Shown one piece after another: positions 44,445-53,211 of a stretch of DNA of 64,000 bases (position 1 is the first letter of the stretch; each line of letters starts with the position of its first letter). The notes below the pieces were generated by a model, which worked only from the letters and a program-made list of their open reading frames with translations, did no database searches and was not told where the DNA came from. Source of the DNA: Acidobacteriota bacterium. GTDB taxonomy: Bacteria > Acidobacteriota > Terriglobia > Bryobacterales > Bryobacteraceae. The translations under genes were made by a program, and so were the position numbers. Where the stretch lies: assembly GCA_018268935.1 (NCBI GenBank), contig JAFDVS010000067.1:1-64000 (forward strand). The letters run 5' to 3'.

Positions 44445-44926
44445 AGAATCGCCGGCGGAGAGGCAGGCTCCACCGCGATCTTGTGTGTCGCGCTGATCAG
44501 TTCGATCCGCTGCGGAATGAATTCGATCACGACGTAGTTGGCGCCCTCAGGACCGCCGGGAAAGAACGCCTCCCACTCCTTGCGCCAGTTTTTGCGGCGC
44601 TCCGCCGGGGCATCAGCGATGCGCGACGTGCCACTCAGCGTGACGTAATTCGGCCCCGCTTTGTCGTAGTAGGCCAGCGTGGTGCGCGGGTTCTTTCTGA
44701 TCTGCGCGACTTTGCGCGAGGCAGGATTTGTGCCGAACCATACGTGCATCTGCGCGTCGGGGGGGAATGGCTGCATCAGCCGCGCGTGCGGTTCTGTCGA
44801 GGCATCCACCGTGATCAGGAAACAGAATTCAGCGGATTCCATCACCGCGCGCGCAGCTTCCAGAACACGATCCGGAGTGGGCTGGGCCGCGCTTGCCAGG
44901 ACGAGGCTGAACAGAAGTGCCAGCAT
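44408..44926 (-). CDS. Exported pyridoxamine 5'-phosphate oxidase-fold protein
   Basis: A 172-residue split-barrel flavin-binding protein with a signal-peptide-like start (MLALLFSLVLASAAQ). Fold marks are CFLITVDASTEPHARLMQP, MHVWFGTNPASRKVAQIRKNP, TTLAYYDKAGPNYVTLSG and RIELI. An exported flavin or heme-binding protein of general-stress (Pfam Putative_PNPOx/PNP_phzG) type is likely. Its ATG overlaps the TGA of the lactate dehydrogenase-like gene by one base (TGATG). Last gene of the nine-gene run. Confidence 0.82.
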   Translation of the reverse strand: MLALLFSLVLASAAQPTPDRVLEAARAVMESAEFCFLITVDASTEPHARLMQPFPPDAQMHVWFGTNPASRKVAQIRKNPRTTLAYYDKAGPNYVTLSGTSRIADAPAERRKNWRKEWEAFFPGGPEGANYVVIEFIPQRIELISATHKIAVEPASPPAILYRTRSGWSFQR

Positions 44927-46119
44927 CACCGGTCACTGCGGATCAGGGATTTGTCGAGCTGCCGCAGGTTCGCTTTTCCACACAGCGCCATAGCAAGCGC
45001 GAGTTCCGTTTCCAGCAACTGGTACACCTTCTCGATACCAGGCTGCCCAAATGCACCGAGGCCCCACAATACGGGGCGTCCTAACATCACCGCACTCGCT
45101 CCCATTGCCAGCGCTTTGAGGATGTCCGTTCCGCGCCGGAATCCGCTGTCAATCAGAACGGGGAACTTGGCGTTGACCGCTTGCACGATCTCAGGAAGCA
45201 CTTCGATGGTGGACGGGGCATACTCCAGATATCGTCCGCCGTGATTGGAAACGATGATGCCGTCGGCTCCATGCTTCACCGCCAGCGCCGCGTCTTCGCC
45301 GGTAAGAATGCCTTTAATCAACACCGGTGTCTTCGCCCACTCCTTGAGCTTCGAAACATACGTCCAATCCCATTGCGCAACCAGAGTTGCCTCCAGCCGG
45401 TACGGCAACGGCTTGCGCTCCGGATCCTGCCGCCGTCGCCGCGTGTTCGAGGCTGTCGCACCTGGATCTCCAGAGGGAACCTGGGCGCGCACTCGGTTGC
45501 GCAGCAGGCGTTCCCGGTGCGAGTTGTAGGGCGCATCCACGGTGAGAACCACCACCTTGTAGCCCGAAGCCACTGCTCGCTCCACGCGCTCCCGCGTGGC
45601 GAGATCGTCCTCGCGCGGATACAGCTGCCACCACTTCGGCGCTTCGCTAGCGGCTGCAACCTTCTCGAAGGGGTAGCTGGAGTTGCTGCTCAAGCAGATG
45701 ATCGTGTTGCTGGAGGCCGCGGCCTTTGCCGTGGCCAACTCGCCGTCGGGATGCGCCAGTTGATGGCCGGCGGTGGGCGAAAACAAGATCGGCGATGCCA
45801 CCTTCGCTCCGAATAGAGTGGTGGACAGATCCATGTTTGTAGCATTCACCAGCATGCGCGGGCGGATCACGATGCGATCAAACGCCTCACGATTGCGGCG
45901 CAGCGTCCACTCGTTATCCACTCCGCCGGCGATGTAGTCGTAGTTTTCCTTGGGAATGCGGTAGCGGCATAGTGGCTCGAACTCGAAAACGTTGACCATC
46001 TGGTCAACGCCAGGCAGATGCTCCGGCTTGTACTCGAGGTCCTTCTGAGCCTGTACAAGTGGGGAAGCGGCGAAAAAGGAAAGCAGTTTGTGGAAGGCCT
46101 GGCGGCGGGTGTCGTTCAT
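44926..46119 (-). CDS. FMN-dependent alpha-hydroxy acid dehydrogenase (lactate type)
   Basis: A 397-residue enzyme oxidising L-lactate or a similar 2-hydroxy acid with FMN. FMN-barrel blocks: YDYIAGGVDNEWTLRRNREAF, ILFSPTAGHQLAHPDGE, WWQLYPRED, VVLTVDAPYNSHRERLLRN, VLIKGILTGEDA, IVSNHGGRYLEYAPST (catalytic His) and VLIDSGFRRGTDILKALAMGA. The N-terminus NDTRRQAFHKLLSFFAA is a Tat-like leader, so it probably acts outside the cytoplasm. A five-heme cytochrome gene lies 10 bases upstream, a logical electron acceptor. Confidence 0.9.
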   Translation of the reverse strand: MNDTRRQAFHKLLSFFAASPLVQAQKDLEYKPEHLPGVDQMVNVFEFEPLCRYRIPKENYDYIAGGVDNEWTLRRNREAFDRIVIRPRMLVNATNMDLSTTLFGAKVASPILFSPTAGHQLAHPDGELATAKAAASSNTIICLSSNSSYPFEKVAAASEAPKWWQLYPREDDLATRERVERAVASGYKVVVLTVDAPYNSHRERLLRNRVRAQVPSGDPGATASNTRRRRQDPERKPLPYRLEATLVAQWDWTYVSKLKEWAKTPVLIKGILTGEDAALAVKHGADGIIVSNHGGRYLEYAPSTIEVLPEIVQAVNAKFPVLIDSGFRRGTDILKALAMGASAVMLGRPVLWGLGAFGQPGIEKVYQLLETELALAMALCGKANLRQLDKSLIRSDR

Positions 46120-46129
46120 GGAAAATTCC

Positions 46130-46621
46130 TTAGCGCTGGTCATGGCACAGCTTGCAGTCATTCTTGGCGTTCTTGGCCCGATGGCACTCCATGCAGGACT
46201 GCATCCCAAGATCTCGTTCGCGACGCAGCACTGCGCGCTCCGCCACCGGGCCGTGGCAGGTCTCGCAGGAAACGCCTGGCGCCGCGTTGTGTTGCTGGTG
46301 GTTGAAAAATACGTAGTCGGGAATGCGATAAACCCGCACCCAGGGAATCTTCTTCCCCTCGGCATGATGCGCCGCTAGTTTTGCAATATGCGGGCTGTCC
46401 TTCTTGATCTCGCGATGGCAACTCATGCAAACCGATGTCGCCGGGAAGGTGGCGAAGTCACCAGGATCCGGCATGGGGTGGCATTGCTTGCAGGCCAGAC
46501 CCACCGTGGCGTGAGTCTTGTGGCTAAAAGGAATGGGTTGTTCCGGGGCGGGACGTTCATATTTCGGTGAAGGAACCTGAGCGAACACAGCGGCCGCCAT
46601 CAGGAAAAGACAAAAACGCAT
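46130..46621 (-). CDS. Five-heme cytochrome c (c7/NapC-like class III type)
   Basis: A 163-residue exported cytochrome with a signal peptide (to about residue 14) and five heme motifs: CKQCH, CMSCH, CETCH, CMECH and CKLCH. Extra histidines (FSHKTHATVG, FNHQQHNAAPG) can serve as sixth ligands, as in class III cytochromes c. It should carry electrons in the periplasm. Co-transcribed with the lactate dehydrogenase-like gene 10 bases downstream; the phosphatase gene ends 12 bases upstream. Confidence 0.9.
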   Translation of the reverse strand: MRFCLFLMAAAVFAQVPSPKYERPAPEQPIPFSHKTHATVGLACKQCHPMPDPGDFATFPATSVCMSCHREIKKDSPHIAKLAAHHAEGKKIPWVRVYRIPDYVFFNHQQHNAAPGVSCETCHGPVAERAVLRRERDLGMQSCMECHRAKNAKNDCKLCHDQR

Positions 46622-46633
46622 CGCTCGCCTATT

Positions 46634-49189
46634 CTACTGCACCTTCAGGGCAATCATGGTCATATCGTCGTTCTGCGGCGCGCCCGCGGTGAAACGGTCC
46701 ACGGCGCGGAGCATAGCCGGCAGAATCGCCTCCGGATGCAGCGCCCGGCATTGCAGCGCCGTTGCGAGCACGCGCTCCTCTCCGAACTCCTCCCGCTGAT
46801 GATCCATCGCCTCAGTAAACCCGTCGGTGTAGAGGAAGAGCGCGTCGCCCGAGTGCAACTGTGCCTGTGCCTCACGGAAAACCGCGCGTTTTGTCCAGCC
46901 CACCGCCACGCCCGTGGACTTCAGCAGTTCGTGGCTGCCATCGGCCCGAATCAGAAACGGCGGATTGTGCCCTGCATTCACATAACGAAGCAATTTTGTT
47001 TTGGGATTGAACTGGGCGTAGAAGAGAGTGGCGAAATGCCCCTTCGCACTCGACTCGTCCACAAGCAGGTTGACATTGGCGATGAGAGCCGAAAGGTCAG
47101 GGTTCTGCACCATCGCCTGGCCGCGAACGGAGGTTTGCAGCACCGCCATGAGAATCGCTGCCGGGATGCCTTTCCCACTGACATCGCCGATCGCAAGACA
47201 CAGTCGGCCTTCGGGAAGCGCCATGTAATCGTAGTAATCGCCTCCCACGCTGAGGGCCGGACGACACACACCGGCGTACTCCAGACCTTCGATCTCCGGC
47301 CGCTTCTGCGGAAACAACCGGTGTTGCACCTCTCGTGCTATCTCCAGTTCGCGATTGAGCCGTTCGCGCTGCGCGGCCTCGGCAGCCACTTCCGTCGTGA
47401 GCCGGCTATTCTCCAGAGCCAGACCGGTCTGCGCGGCTACGCTTCGAAGCAAGCTCAGATCGGTGCGGCTGTACGGTTCATCGGATAGCTTCGGGCTGAG
47501 CGCGACGAACCCCGCCAGTTCGTCACGCCACTCCAGTGGCAGCAGCACCTGTGCATCGAGTGTGGCCAGCCGGTCTCGATCCGGATGCGATTCCAGGTCG
47601 CGATTCACCCAGGACTGCGGATCGTCGAAATACAGTGTCTGCGGCGCTTTTACCAGCCGGAGGCGGCTTGCAACCGGATCGTCGGGTGCGAACGTTGCCG
47701 TCGGTTCTTCTCCATAGCCGAGCGCGAAAGCCGGCACGTAGGAATTGCCATCGCGCAGCAGGAACGCGATGCGCGGCACATGGAGAGACTCCGAGATGCG
47801 CCTGCACACCGTTTCCAGCAGCCGATCCCGGTCGAGGATGGTGCGCACCTCATCGCTCAACTCACCCAGTAGTTGTTCACTGTCATAAGCCTGCCTAAAG
47901 AAACGGCGGTCCACCCATGCCATCCACCGTTGCGCCAGAATCTGAAGCATTGCCGCAAACAAAAACGCGCCCGATACCAGGATCAGCTTCTGTGGCGTGT
48001 TGGTGCGGTGTTCGGCGACGGAGAAGGCATACAGGAATGCCCCCATCGTGACCAGCGCCTGCAGCACGCGCACTCCGCGCTGCGCCAACGCGTATTGCAG
48101 CCCGGTGCGCAACACCATGCGCAAGTCGAGTGCGCGGTGCACGATCACAACGTAGGCCAATGTGATCGGGAACAGTGCCATCGCGCCAATGATGGCCACG
48201 GCCAGCAGGGGCGGCAGTCCGTACGTAAGCGATCTTTTCAGCACTATGGCGCGAATCATCGCCAGACAAGCCGGCGTGAAGGCGATGGTGGAACCGCTGA
48301 TCAGGAGCGTCAGTTTGCGCTTTGTATCGGGAGACTTTGTCATGCGCCAGTGACGCCAGATGGAGGCGAAGTACCACGAGACGGAAAGAAAAGCCATCAG
48401 ATTCGCCGGCCCTTGCAGGAATCCCACAAAAGGCAGCATCGCCTGAAACAGTGCCCTGTTCTCCCGTATTGCGTATTGAAGGATCGCTGTGAGAATGCCC
48501 AGCACACCTACCATCGTTGCCAGCGTGTACATGATCCGCTTCAGCCATTGCGGCCAGGGGTACGTCTCTGGAAAATGCATGCCCAGAAGCAGCATGCACA
48601 TCGACCACGTGGCCGGCGCCGTCAGGTGCAACGCGTAGTTCAGGAAACGCCAGCCGTCGGTGTATGGAATGAAGATGAAGCGGAACAGGTGGGGAAACGC
48701 ATTGAGCAGCGCCAGGAGAATCCAGGCGCGCAGGTCGAGTGGGCGCAGGAACGCGACCAGGAATCCAAGGCCAATACAGAGAACCAGGCAGAAGTACTGA
48801 AAAAATAGCGTAAGCCGCGCGTCGCCCTGACGATTGCGAAGATCGAGGGTCAATGCCACCGTGCGTGGACCAGCGGGCGAATCCACTTCCAACACCATAG
48901 TGTCACCCGCCTTGGCGCTGGCCATCGCGCGATCCAGTGTGTCGTGGCCTGTCACAGGTTGGCCGTTGAGGCGCAGCAGCCGATCGCCGCTGCGAATGCC
49001 GGCTCTCTCCGCGGATGCACGGACGTCGCCCACTAACGGTGGCTCCGCCAGGTCGAAGGGGTAGGCGGCAGGGCGGTTCGGCGGGAGTTCCGCATGAACT
49101 CGGGATACGTAGATCGTAAACTCCGTTACCACCAGCAACAGGAGAAAGCCGATGACGACGCGTACCACCAGCGGTTTGCCACGGATCAT
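46634..49189 (-). CDS. PDZ-membrane-GAF-PP2C (SpoIIE/RsbU) phosphatase
   Basis: An 851-residue membrane phosphatase. An N-terminal membrane helix (RVVIGFLLLLVVTEF) is followed by a PDZ domain (residues 45-110, ASAERAGIRSGDRLLRLNGQPVTG). Seven or eight membrane helices occupy about 120-410, a GAF domain 435-590 and a coiled coil to 620. The PP2C/SpoIIE domain follows, with REVQHRLFPQ, GGDYYDYM, IGDVSGKGIPAAILM, LYTDGFTEAMD and QNDDMTMI. All metal-binding aspartates are present. It should dephosphorylate an anti-sigma antagonist or similar serine phosphoprotein. It is a close paralogue of the next gene, whose stop overlaps its ATG by four bases. Confidence 0.9.
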   Translation of the reverse strand: MIRGKPLVVRVVIGFLLLLVVTEFTIYVSRVHAELPPNRPAAYPFDLAEPPLVGDVRASAERAGIRSGDRLLRLNGQPVTGHDTLDRAMASAKAGDTMVLEVDSPAGPRTVALTLDLRNRQGDARLTLFFQYFCLVLCIGLGFLVAFLRPLDLRAWILLALLNAFPHLFRFIFIPYTDGWRFLNYALHLTAPATWSMCMLLLGMHFPETYPWPQWLKRIMYTLATMVGVLGILTAILQYAIRENRALFQAMLPFVGFLQGPANLMAFLSVSWYFASIWRHWRMTKSPDTKRKLTLLISGSTIAFTPACLAMIRAIVLKRSLTYGLPPLLAVAIIGAMALFPITLAYVVIVHRALDLRMVLRTGLQYALAQRGVRVLQALVTMGAFLYAFSVAEHRTNTPQKLILVSGAFLFAAMLQILAQRWMAWVDRRFFRQAYDSEQLLGELSDEVRTILDRDRLLETVCRRISESLHVPRIAFLLRDGNSYVPAFALGYGEEPTATFAPDDPVASRLRLVKAPQTLYFDDPQSWVNRDLESHPDRDRLATLDAQVLLPLEWRDELAGFVALSPKLSDEPYSRTDLSLLRSVAAQTGLALENSRLTTEVAAEAAQRERLNRELEIAREVQHRLFPQKRPEIEGLEYAGVCRPALSVGGDYYDYMALPEGRLCLAIGDVSGKGIPAAILMAVLQTSVRGQAMVQNPDLSALIANVNLLVDESSAKGHFATLFYAQFNPKTKLLRYVNAGHNPPFLIRADGSHELLKSTGVAVGWTKRAVFREAQAQLHSGDALFLYTDGFTEAMDHQREEFGEERVLATALQCRALHPEAILPAMLRAVDRFTAGAPQNDDMTMIALKVQ

Positions 49190-51753
49190 ATTTCGTTCAC
49201 TTTGAACACCACGGCGGTCATATCGTCGTGCTGCGGCGCACCGGCGGAGAACTGCTCCACGGTGGTGACAATGTGCTGCAGAATCGCTTCCGGCGCCAGT
49301 GTTCGTGCTTCGCTCAAAGCATCCTGCAGACGAACTTCGCCGAATTCTTCGTTCTGTGGGTTCATGGCTTCTGTGATGCCGTCGGTGAAAGCCAGCAGTA
49401 TGTCGCCGGCCTGCAATGTCGTTTCCGCGTGCCGGTAGGTGCTACGCATGGATAGACCAACGCCCGGGCCGGTTGGATTCAATGCCAGCGTCCCGCCGCT
49501 GCTTCGCAAGAGAATCGGTGGATTGTGGCCGCAGTTGGCGTACAGCAGCCTGCGCGACGCCGGTTCGAAGATGGCGTAGAACAATGTGGCAAAGTGGCTC
49601 CGCGGCGACATGTCGTAAAGAAGTTGATTGACGTTGGCGGAGAACACCGCAAGGTCAATGATGCCGTTCAGCGCCTGGCCGCGGACAGAGGCTTGCAGCG
49701 CGGACATCAGAAGTGCGGCGGGCATGCCTTTCCCGCTCACGTCTCCCACGGCGAAGGCAAACAGACCCTCCTTCAGTTCCAGAAAATCGTAGTAATCCCC
49801 GCCGACGCTTTGTGCGGGGATACAGCCGCCCGCATACGTAACACCCTGGACGCTCGGGAATTTTTGTGGAAACAGCCTCCGCTGCACATCCCTGGCGATC
49901 GCCATCTCTTTGTTCAACTGCTCCCGCTCGGCCATCTCTCTGGCCATCGCCTCCGTCAGTTTGCTGTTCTCGATTGCCAGCCCGGTCTGTACGGCCACCG
50001 ATTTGAGCAGCCGCATGTCCGACGGACTGTACGGCTCTTCGGAGAGCTTCGGCCCAAGGCTGAGAAAACCGAGCATCCCTGCCTTCGCGGACAACGGGAG
50101 CAGCAAGCGCGGGGCAAGGCGAAGCAACGAATCGCGCTCGTAGCCATCCTGCCAATCGTGGTGGACCCACGAATCAGGATCGTCCACATACACTGAAACA
50201 GGCTGTTGCAGCCGCGCAACCAGCGGCGAATTCTCCGCAAACGAAGCATCGGGCGTATCGCCAAACCCCATCGCGTATGCGGGCCGGAACATCCCATCAC
50301 TTCGTAGCAGCACGGCGATCTGTGGCACATGCAGGCATTCGGAGATTCGCTGCCCCACGGTTTCAAGCAGGGAACTCGTCTCGGGAATGGATCGCACCTC
50401 TTCGCTCAACTCGGATAGGATCTGCTCCGCGTTATAGGCTTCGCGGAAGAAGCGCCGGTCCACCCATTCGCGCAGGCGTTTCGATAGCGGCATGAGCGCT
50501 ACTACCACGACAATAGCCGGCAGGATCTGGACAAATCTCTCCGTGGGAGTCTCGCTTGGATCCACGGCAAGCACGGCGTAGGCGATTGCCGCGCTGAGGA
50601 CAAGGAACTCGATGACGACAAGCCCTCGGCGGGCCAGAGCATATTGCAGTCCCGTCCGCAACACGACGCGTACATCCATCGCCCGGTGCACTACTACGAT
50701 GTAGGCCAGCGTAATGGGGAAGATGGCGTGCATCAGAAGCGCCACAATGTTGAACCCGCCGGGCCCATCGCCGAACATCTCGGAGCCCGTGAAAATACTT
50801 CGCAGCACCAGGATGAATGTCGGTGTCATGCTGAGGTGCGAACCCACATTCAACAGCCCGGCACGTCGTTTCGCATCCGGTGTGCGGGCGATTCCCCACT
50901 GTACTCCAAGCGTGGCAAAGTAGATGCCGATCGCCACCATCGGAAGAAAATCTATGGTGTGGAAGAGTTGGGCGATAGGCCCAATCGATGCGGCTACGTC
51001 GAAGCTTTCCATTCGAGCGGCTTCGAACGCCAGGTCTACGGCTGCTTGAAGCACCAGTGGGAAACCAACCAGCCAGGCCAAAGTATTGATCCAGCGCCAG
51101 TGCCAGAGTTTTTCCGGGAAGTGCAGTGCCAGCATGAGAAGCCAGAACGGCCAGGACCGTCCCATGAATACACGAATCAGCAGGCCAACAGGCCGGTCGA
51201 CGTCAGACCATTCGTGAATATCCACCTGTCGCGAGAAGATCGACGTGAAGCTCACCATCACGGCCAGCAGAATCCAGGCGCGTCCATCATGCGGGCGAAC
51301 GAACACCACCCAGAAACCAAGGGCGAAGGAAAAGGCCGGCATGATGAAGTGGAGGAATAGGCCGACCCAGGGATTGCGCATTCCCGGTGGCGCACGCAGC
51401 AAAATGGTTGCTGTTCTTTCCGGGCCTCCGCCACCCGGCTGAAAGGTGACCCTGACGGAATCTCCGGCTTTCGCATGCGCCATCGCTACGCCCAGTACGC
51501 GCATTCCCGTGAAGGGAACCCCGTTGATGGCGATGACGCGGTCCCCTTCCGCCAACCCAGCCTCGCGTGACTCCGGAGGCAGAAAGGCTACTACAGGCGC
51601 TGTGCGCTGCAGGAAGAACGGGCTCCTTGCGCTTTGCGAGCGCTGAAACACCTTCGAGTAGCTTTCGCGAAAAAAGCGGTACTGATAGATGCAGGCGACG
51701 ATCGCGAGGATCGACACAATGACCCGAAGCTGTTTATCGGACAGGCGTGCCAT
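49186..51753 (-). CDS. PDZ-membrane-GAF-PP2C (SpoIIE/RsbU) phosphatase, paralogue
   Basis: An 855-residue paralogue of the downstream gene, with the same order: membrane helix, PDZ (AGLAEGDRVIAINGVPFTG), seven or eight membrane helices (FIMPAFSFALGFWVVFVRP onward), GAF (LLETVGQRISECLHVPQIAVLL), coiled coil, and PP2C with ARDVQRRLFPQ, GGDYYDFLE, VGDVSGKGMPAALLM, FTDGITEAMN and QHDDMTAV. The start at 51753 is chosen because MARLSDKQLRVIVSIL begins the first membrane helix; this overlaps the end of the upstream gene by 20 bases. The pair may heterodimerise through GAF and coiled-coil parts. Confidence 0.9.
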   Translation of the reverse strand: MARLSDKQLRVIVSILAIVACIYQYRFFRESYSKVFQRSQSARSPFFLQRTAPVVAFLPPESREAGLAEGDRVIAINGVPFTGMRVLGVAMAHAKAGDSVRVTFQPGGGGPERTATILLRAPPGMRNPWVGLFLHFIMPAFSFALGFWVVFVRPHDGRAWILLAVMVSFTSIFSRQVDIHEWSDVDRPVGLLIRVFMGRSWPFWLLMLALHFPEKLWHWRWINTLAWLVGFPLVLQAAVDLAFEAARMESFDVAASIGPIAQLFHTIDFLPMVAIGIYFATLGVQWGIARTPDAKRRAGLLNVGSHLSMTPTFILVLRSIFTGSEMFGDGPGGFNIVALLMHAIFPITLAYIVVVHRAMDVRVVLRTGLQYALARRGLVVIEFLVLSAAIAYAVLAVDPSETPTERFVQILPAIVVVVALMPLSKRLREWVDRRFFREAYNAEQILSELSEEVRSIPETSSLLETVGQRISECLHVPQIAVLLRSDGMFRPAYAMGFGDTPDASFAENSPLVARLQQPVSVYVDDPDSWVHHDWQDGYERDSLLRLAPRLLLPLSAKAGMLGFLSLGPKLSEEPYSPSDMRLLKSVAVQTGLAIENSKLTEAMAREMAEREQLNKEMAIARDVQRRLFPQKFPSVQGVTYAGGCIPAQSVGGDYYDFLELKEGLFAFAVGDVSGKGMPAALLMSALQASVRGQALNGIIDLAVFSANVNQLLYDMSPRSHFATLFYAIFEPASRRLLYANCGHNPPILLRSSGGTLALNPTGPGVGLSMRSTYRHAETTLQAGDILLAFTDGITEAMNPQNEEFGEVRLQDALSEARTLAPEAILQHIVTTVEQFSAGAPQHDDMTAVVFKVNEI

Positions 51754-52237
51754 ACGGTACGAGGGTCTGGATACGCTCGGCAGTGTCGACACGGGCGATC
51801 TTCCAACTATTGCCTCTTTTTTCCAGATACATCCATTGAACCTCATTGCGATCCTGAAAGACGTACTCCACCTTCACCTTCACCTCGCGGTCCGTGAGCG
51901 TCTGCGGTTCCTGCAGCGCGATGCCCTTGATGGGGGCATTGGAATCTTTCAAGTATTGGGAGAAGCCCGTTTCCGTGGATTCGGCGACGGCTTTGCGCAG
52001 CGATTGTTCCATCTGGCCGGTGTGTGCGTTCAGGTAGTCATTCACCTTCCCCTCGCGCGCTGCGTCGAGTGCGGCGTAGATGACGTCTTGCGGAGTGGGA
52101 TCAGTCTTCGGTGTGGCTCGCACGCTCAGTTGCGAGACGTTTAAGAACCCCAGCGCGCCCTGCTTCCAGCCGATGAATCCGACCGCGCCACCCAGGATCA
52201 GCACGGTGAGGATCTGCGCTTTTCGCTCCTTGGTCAC
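51734..52237 (-). CDS. Membrane-anchored protein of unknown function (NTF2-like)
   Basis: A 167-residue protein with one N-terminal helix (AQILTVLILGGAVGFIGW) and a soluble outer domain: DVIYAALDAAREGKVNDYLNAH, then VKVEYVFQDRNEVQWMYLEKRGNSWKIARV. This resembles NTF2-like/DUF4878 lipoprotein-type folds, which are ligand-binding. Four-base overlap with the SPFH gene upstream. Probable accessory factor of the SPFH complex. Confidence 0.65.
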   Translation of the reverse strand: MTKERKAQILTVLILGGAVGFIGWKQGALGFLNVSQLSVRATPKTDPTPQDVIYAALDAAREGKVNDYLNAHTGQMEQSLRKAVAESTETGFSQYLKDSNAPIKGIALQEPQTLTDREVKVKVEYVFQDRNEVQWMYLEKRGNSWKIARVDTAERIQTLVPYGTPVR

Positions 52238-53211
52238 TTGCGCTCTCCGGGTGTATCGGCGCCCTTGCGAATGATCGTCAGATCGAGATTGCCGTTCTTG
52301 TCGACGATGAGCTTACGGATACGCGGCAGCACCTGCTCCATGGTCTCCATATAGATCCGGCGGCCGTTCACCTCGCTTGCCTTGGCGTATTCAGCCGCCA
52401 CCTGCGTAAACCGCGACGCATCGCCTTGCGCTTCGTTGATCTTGCGCTGCTTGTAAGCGGCGGCCGATTCCAGCATCTGTTGTGCCTGCCCGCGTGCTTT
52501 CGGAATCACGTCATTGGCGTAGCCCTGCGATTCATTGACGATCCGCGACGAATCGGCGCGAGCGCTGGCGACGTCGCGGAACGCATCGGCTGCTTCCGGC
52601 GGCGGAGACGCCGATTCGATATTGATGCTCGCAAGCAGAACGCCGGCACGGTAGTCGTTGATCAGCTTCTGCGCCGCCGCGCGTACTTCTTCCTGAATCG
52701 CTGCCTTCTCCGTGGTGAGCACCGCATCCACGCTATGCGCGGCGATACGCCGCGCCAATTCGGACTCCACAGACACTGCAACAAGCCGCGACACATCCTC
52801 GGCACGGAAGAGATAATCAGCCGGCACACCGACAGAGTATTGAACAACTACACGCATGTGAAGTATGTTTTGGTCGCCACTGAGAAACTGCGACAGCAGT
52901 GGTTGCGCGCGGCCAACCACGGTGTCGGAGATGGCGCCTCCAATTACCAGCCGTTGCAGTTGTTGCACCTTCAGCTTGGTCACTCGGTCGAGCGGCCAGG
53001 GCAGGCTGACATGGATGCCCGGAGTGACTCGCGGCTCCACCACCGCTCCCAACCGCGTGACAACGGCTTGTTGATCGGCGGGCACGATATACACAGCGGT
53101 AAGGATCCACAATGCCAGAGCGCCATACAAGAGGCGCATCCGCAGGGGCATCGCTTGCGGTCCGGCCGGAGGTGGCAGCGAGTTCACCGGCTCTACGTCC
53201 AGCAACTTCAT
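52234..53211 (-). CDS. SPFH/HflK-like membrane protein (third copy)
   Basis: A 325-residue SPFH protein with an N-terminal anchor (LLYGALALWILTAVYIV) and the HflK-like head: ADQQAVVTRLGAVVEPRVTPGIHVSLPWPLDRVTKLKV. The coiled coil has INDYRAGVLLASINIESASPP, KARGQAQQMLESAAAYKQ and INEAQGDASRF, and the end is RIYMETMEQVLPRIRKLIVD. HflK/HflC cages surround FtsH or other membrane proteins. This copy stands beside a complete HflK-HflC pair, so it may build a separate or mixed cage. Four-base overlaps with both neighbours. Confidence 0.85.
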   Translation of the reverse strand: MKLLDVEPVNSLPPPAGPQAMPLRMRLLYGALALWILTAVYIVPADQQAVVTRLGAVVEPRVTPGIHVSLPWPLDRVTKLKVQQLQRLVIGGAISDTVVGRAQPLLSQFLSGDQNILHMRVVVQYSVGVPADYLFRAEDVSRLVAVSVESELARRIAAHSVDAVLTTEKAAIQEEVRAAAQKLINDYRAGVLLASINIESASPPPEAADAFRDVASARADSSRIVNESQGYANDVIPKARGQAQQMLESAAAYKQRKINEAQGDASRFTQVAAEYAKASEVNGRRIYMETMEQVLPRIRKLIVDKNGNLDLTIIRKGADTPGERK

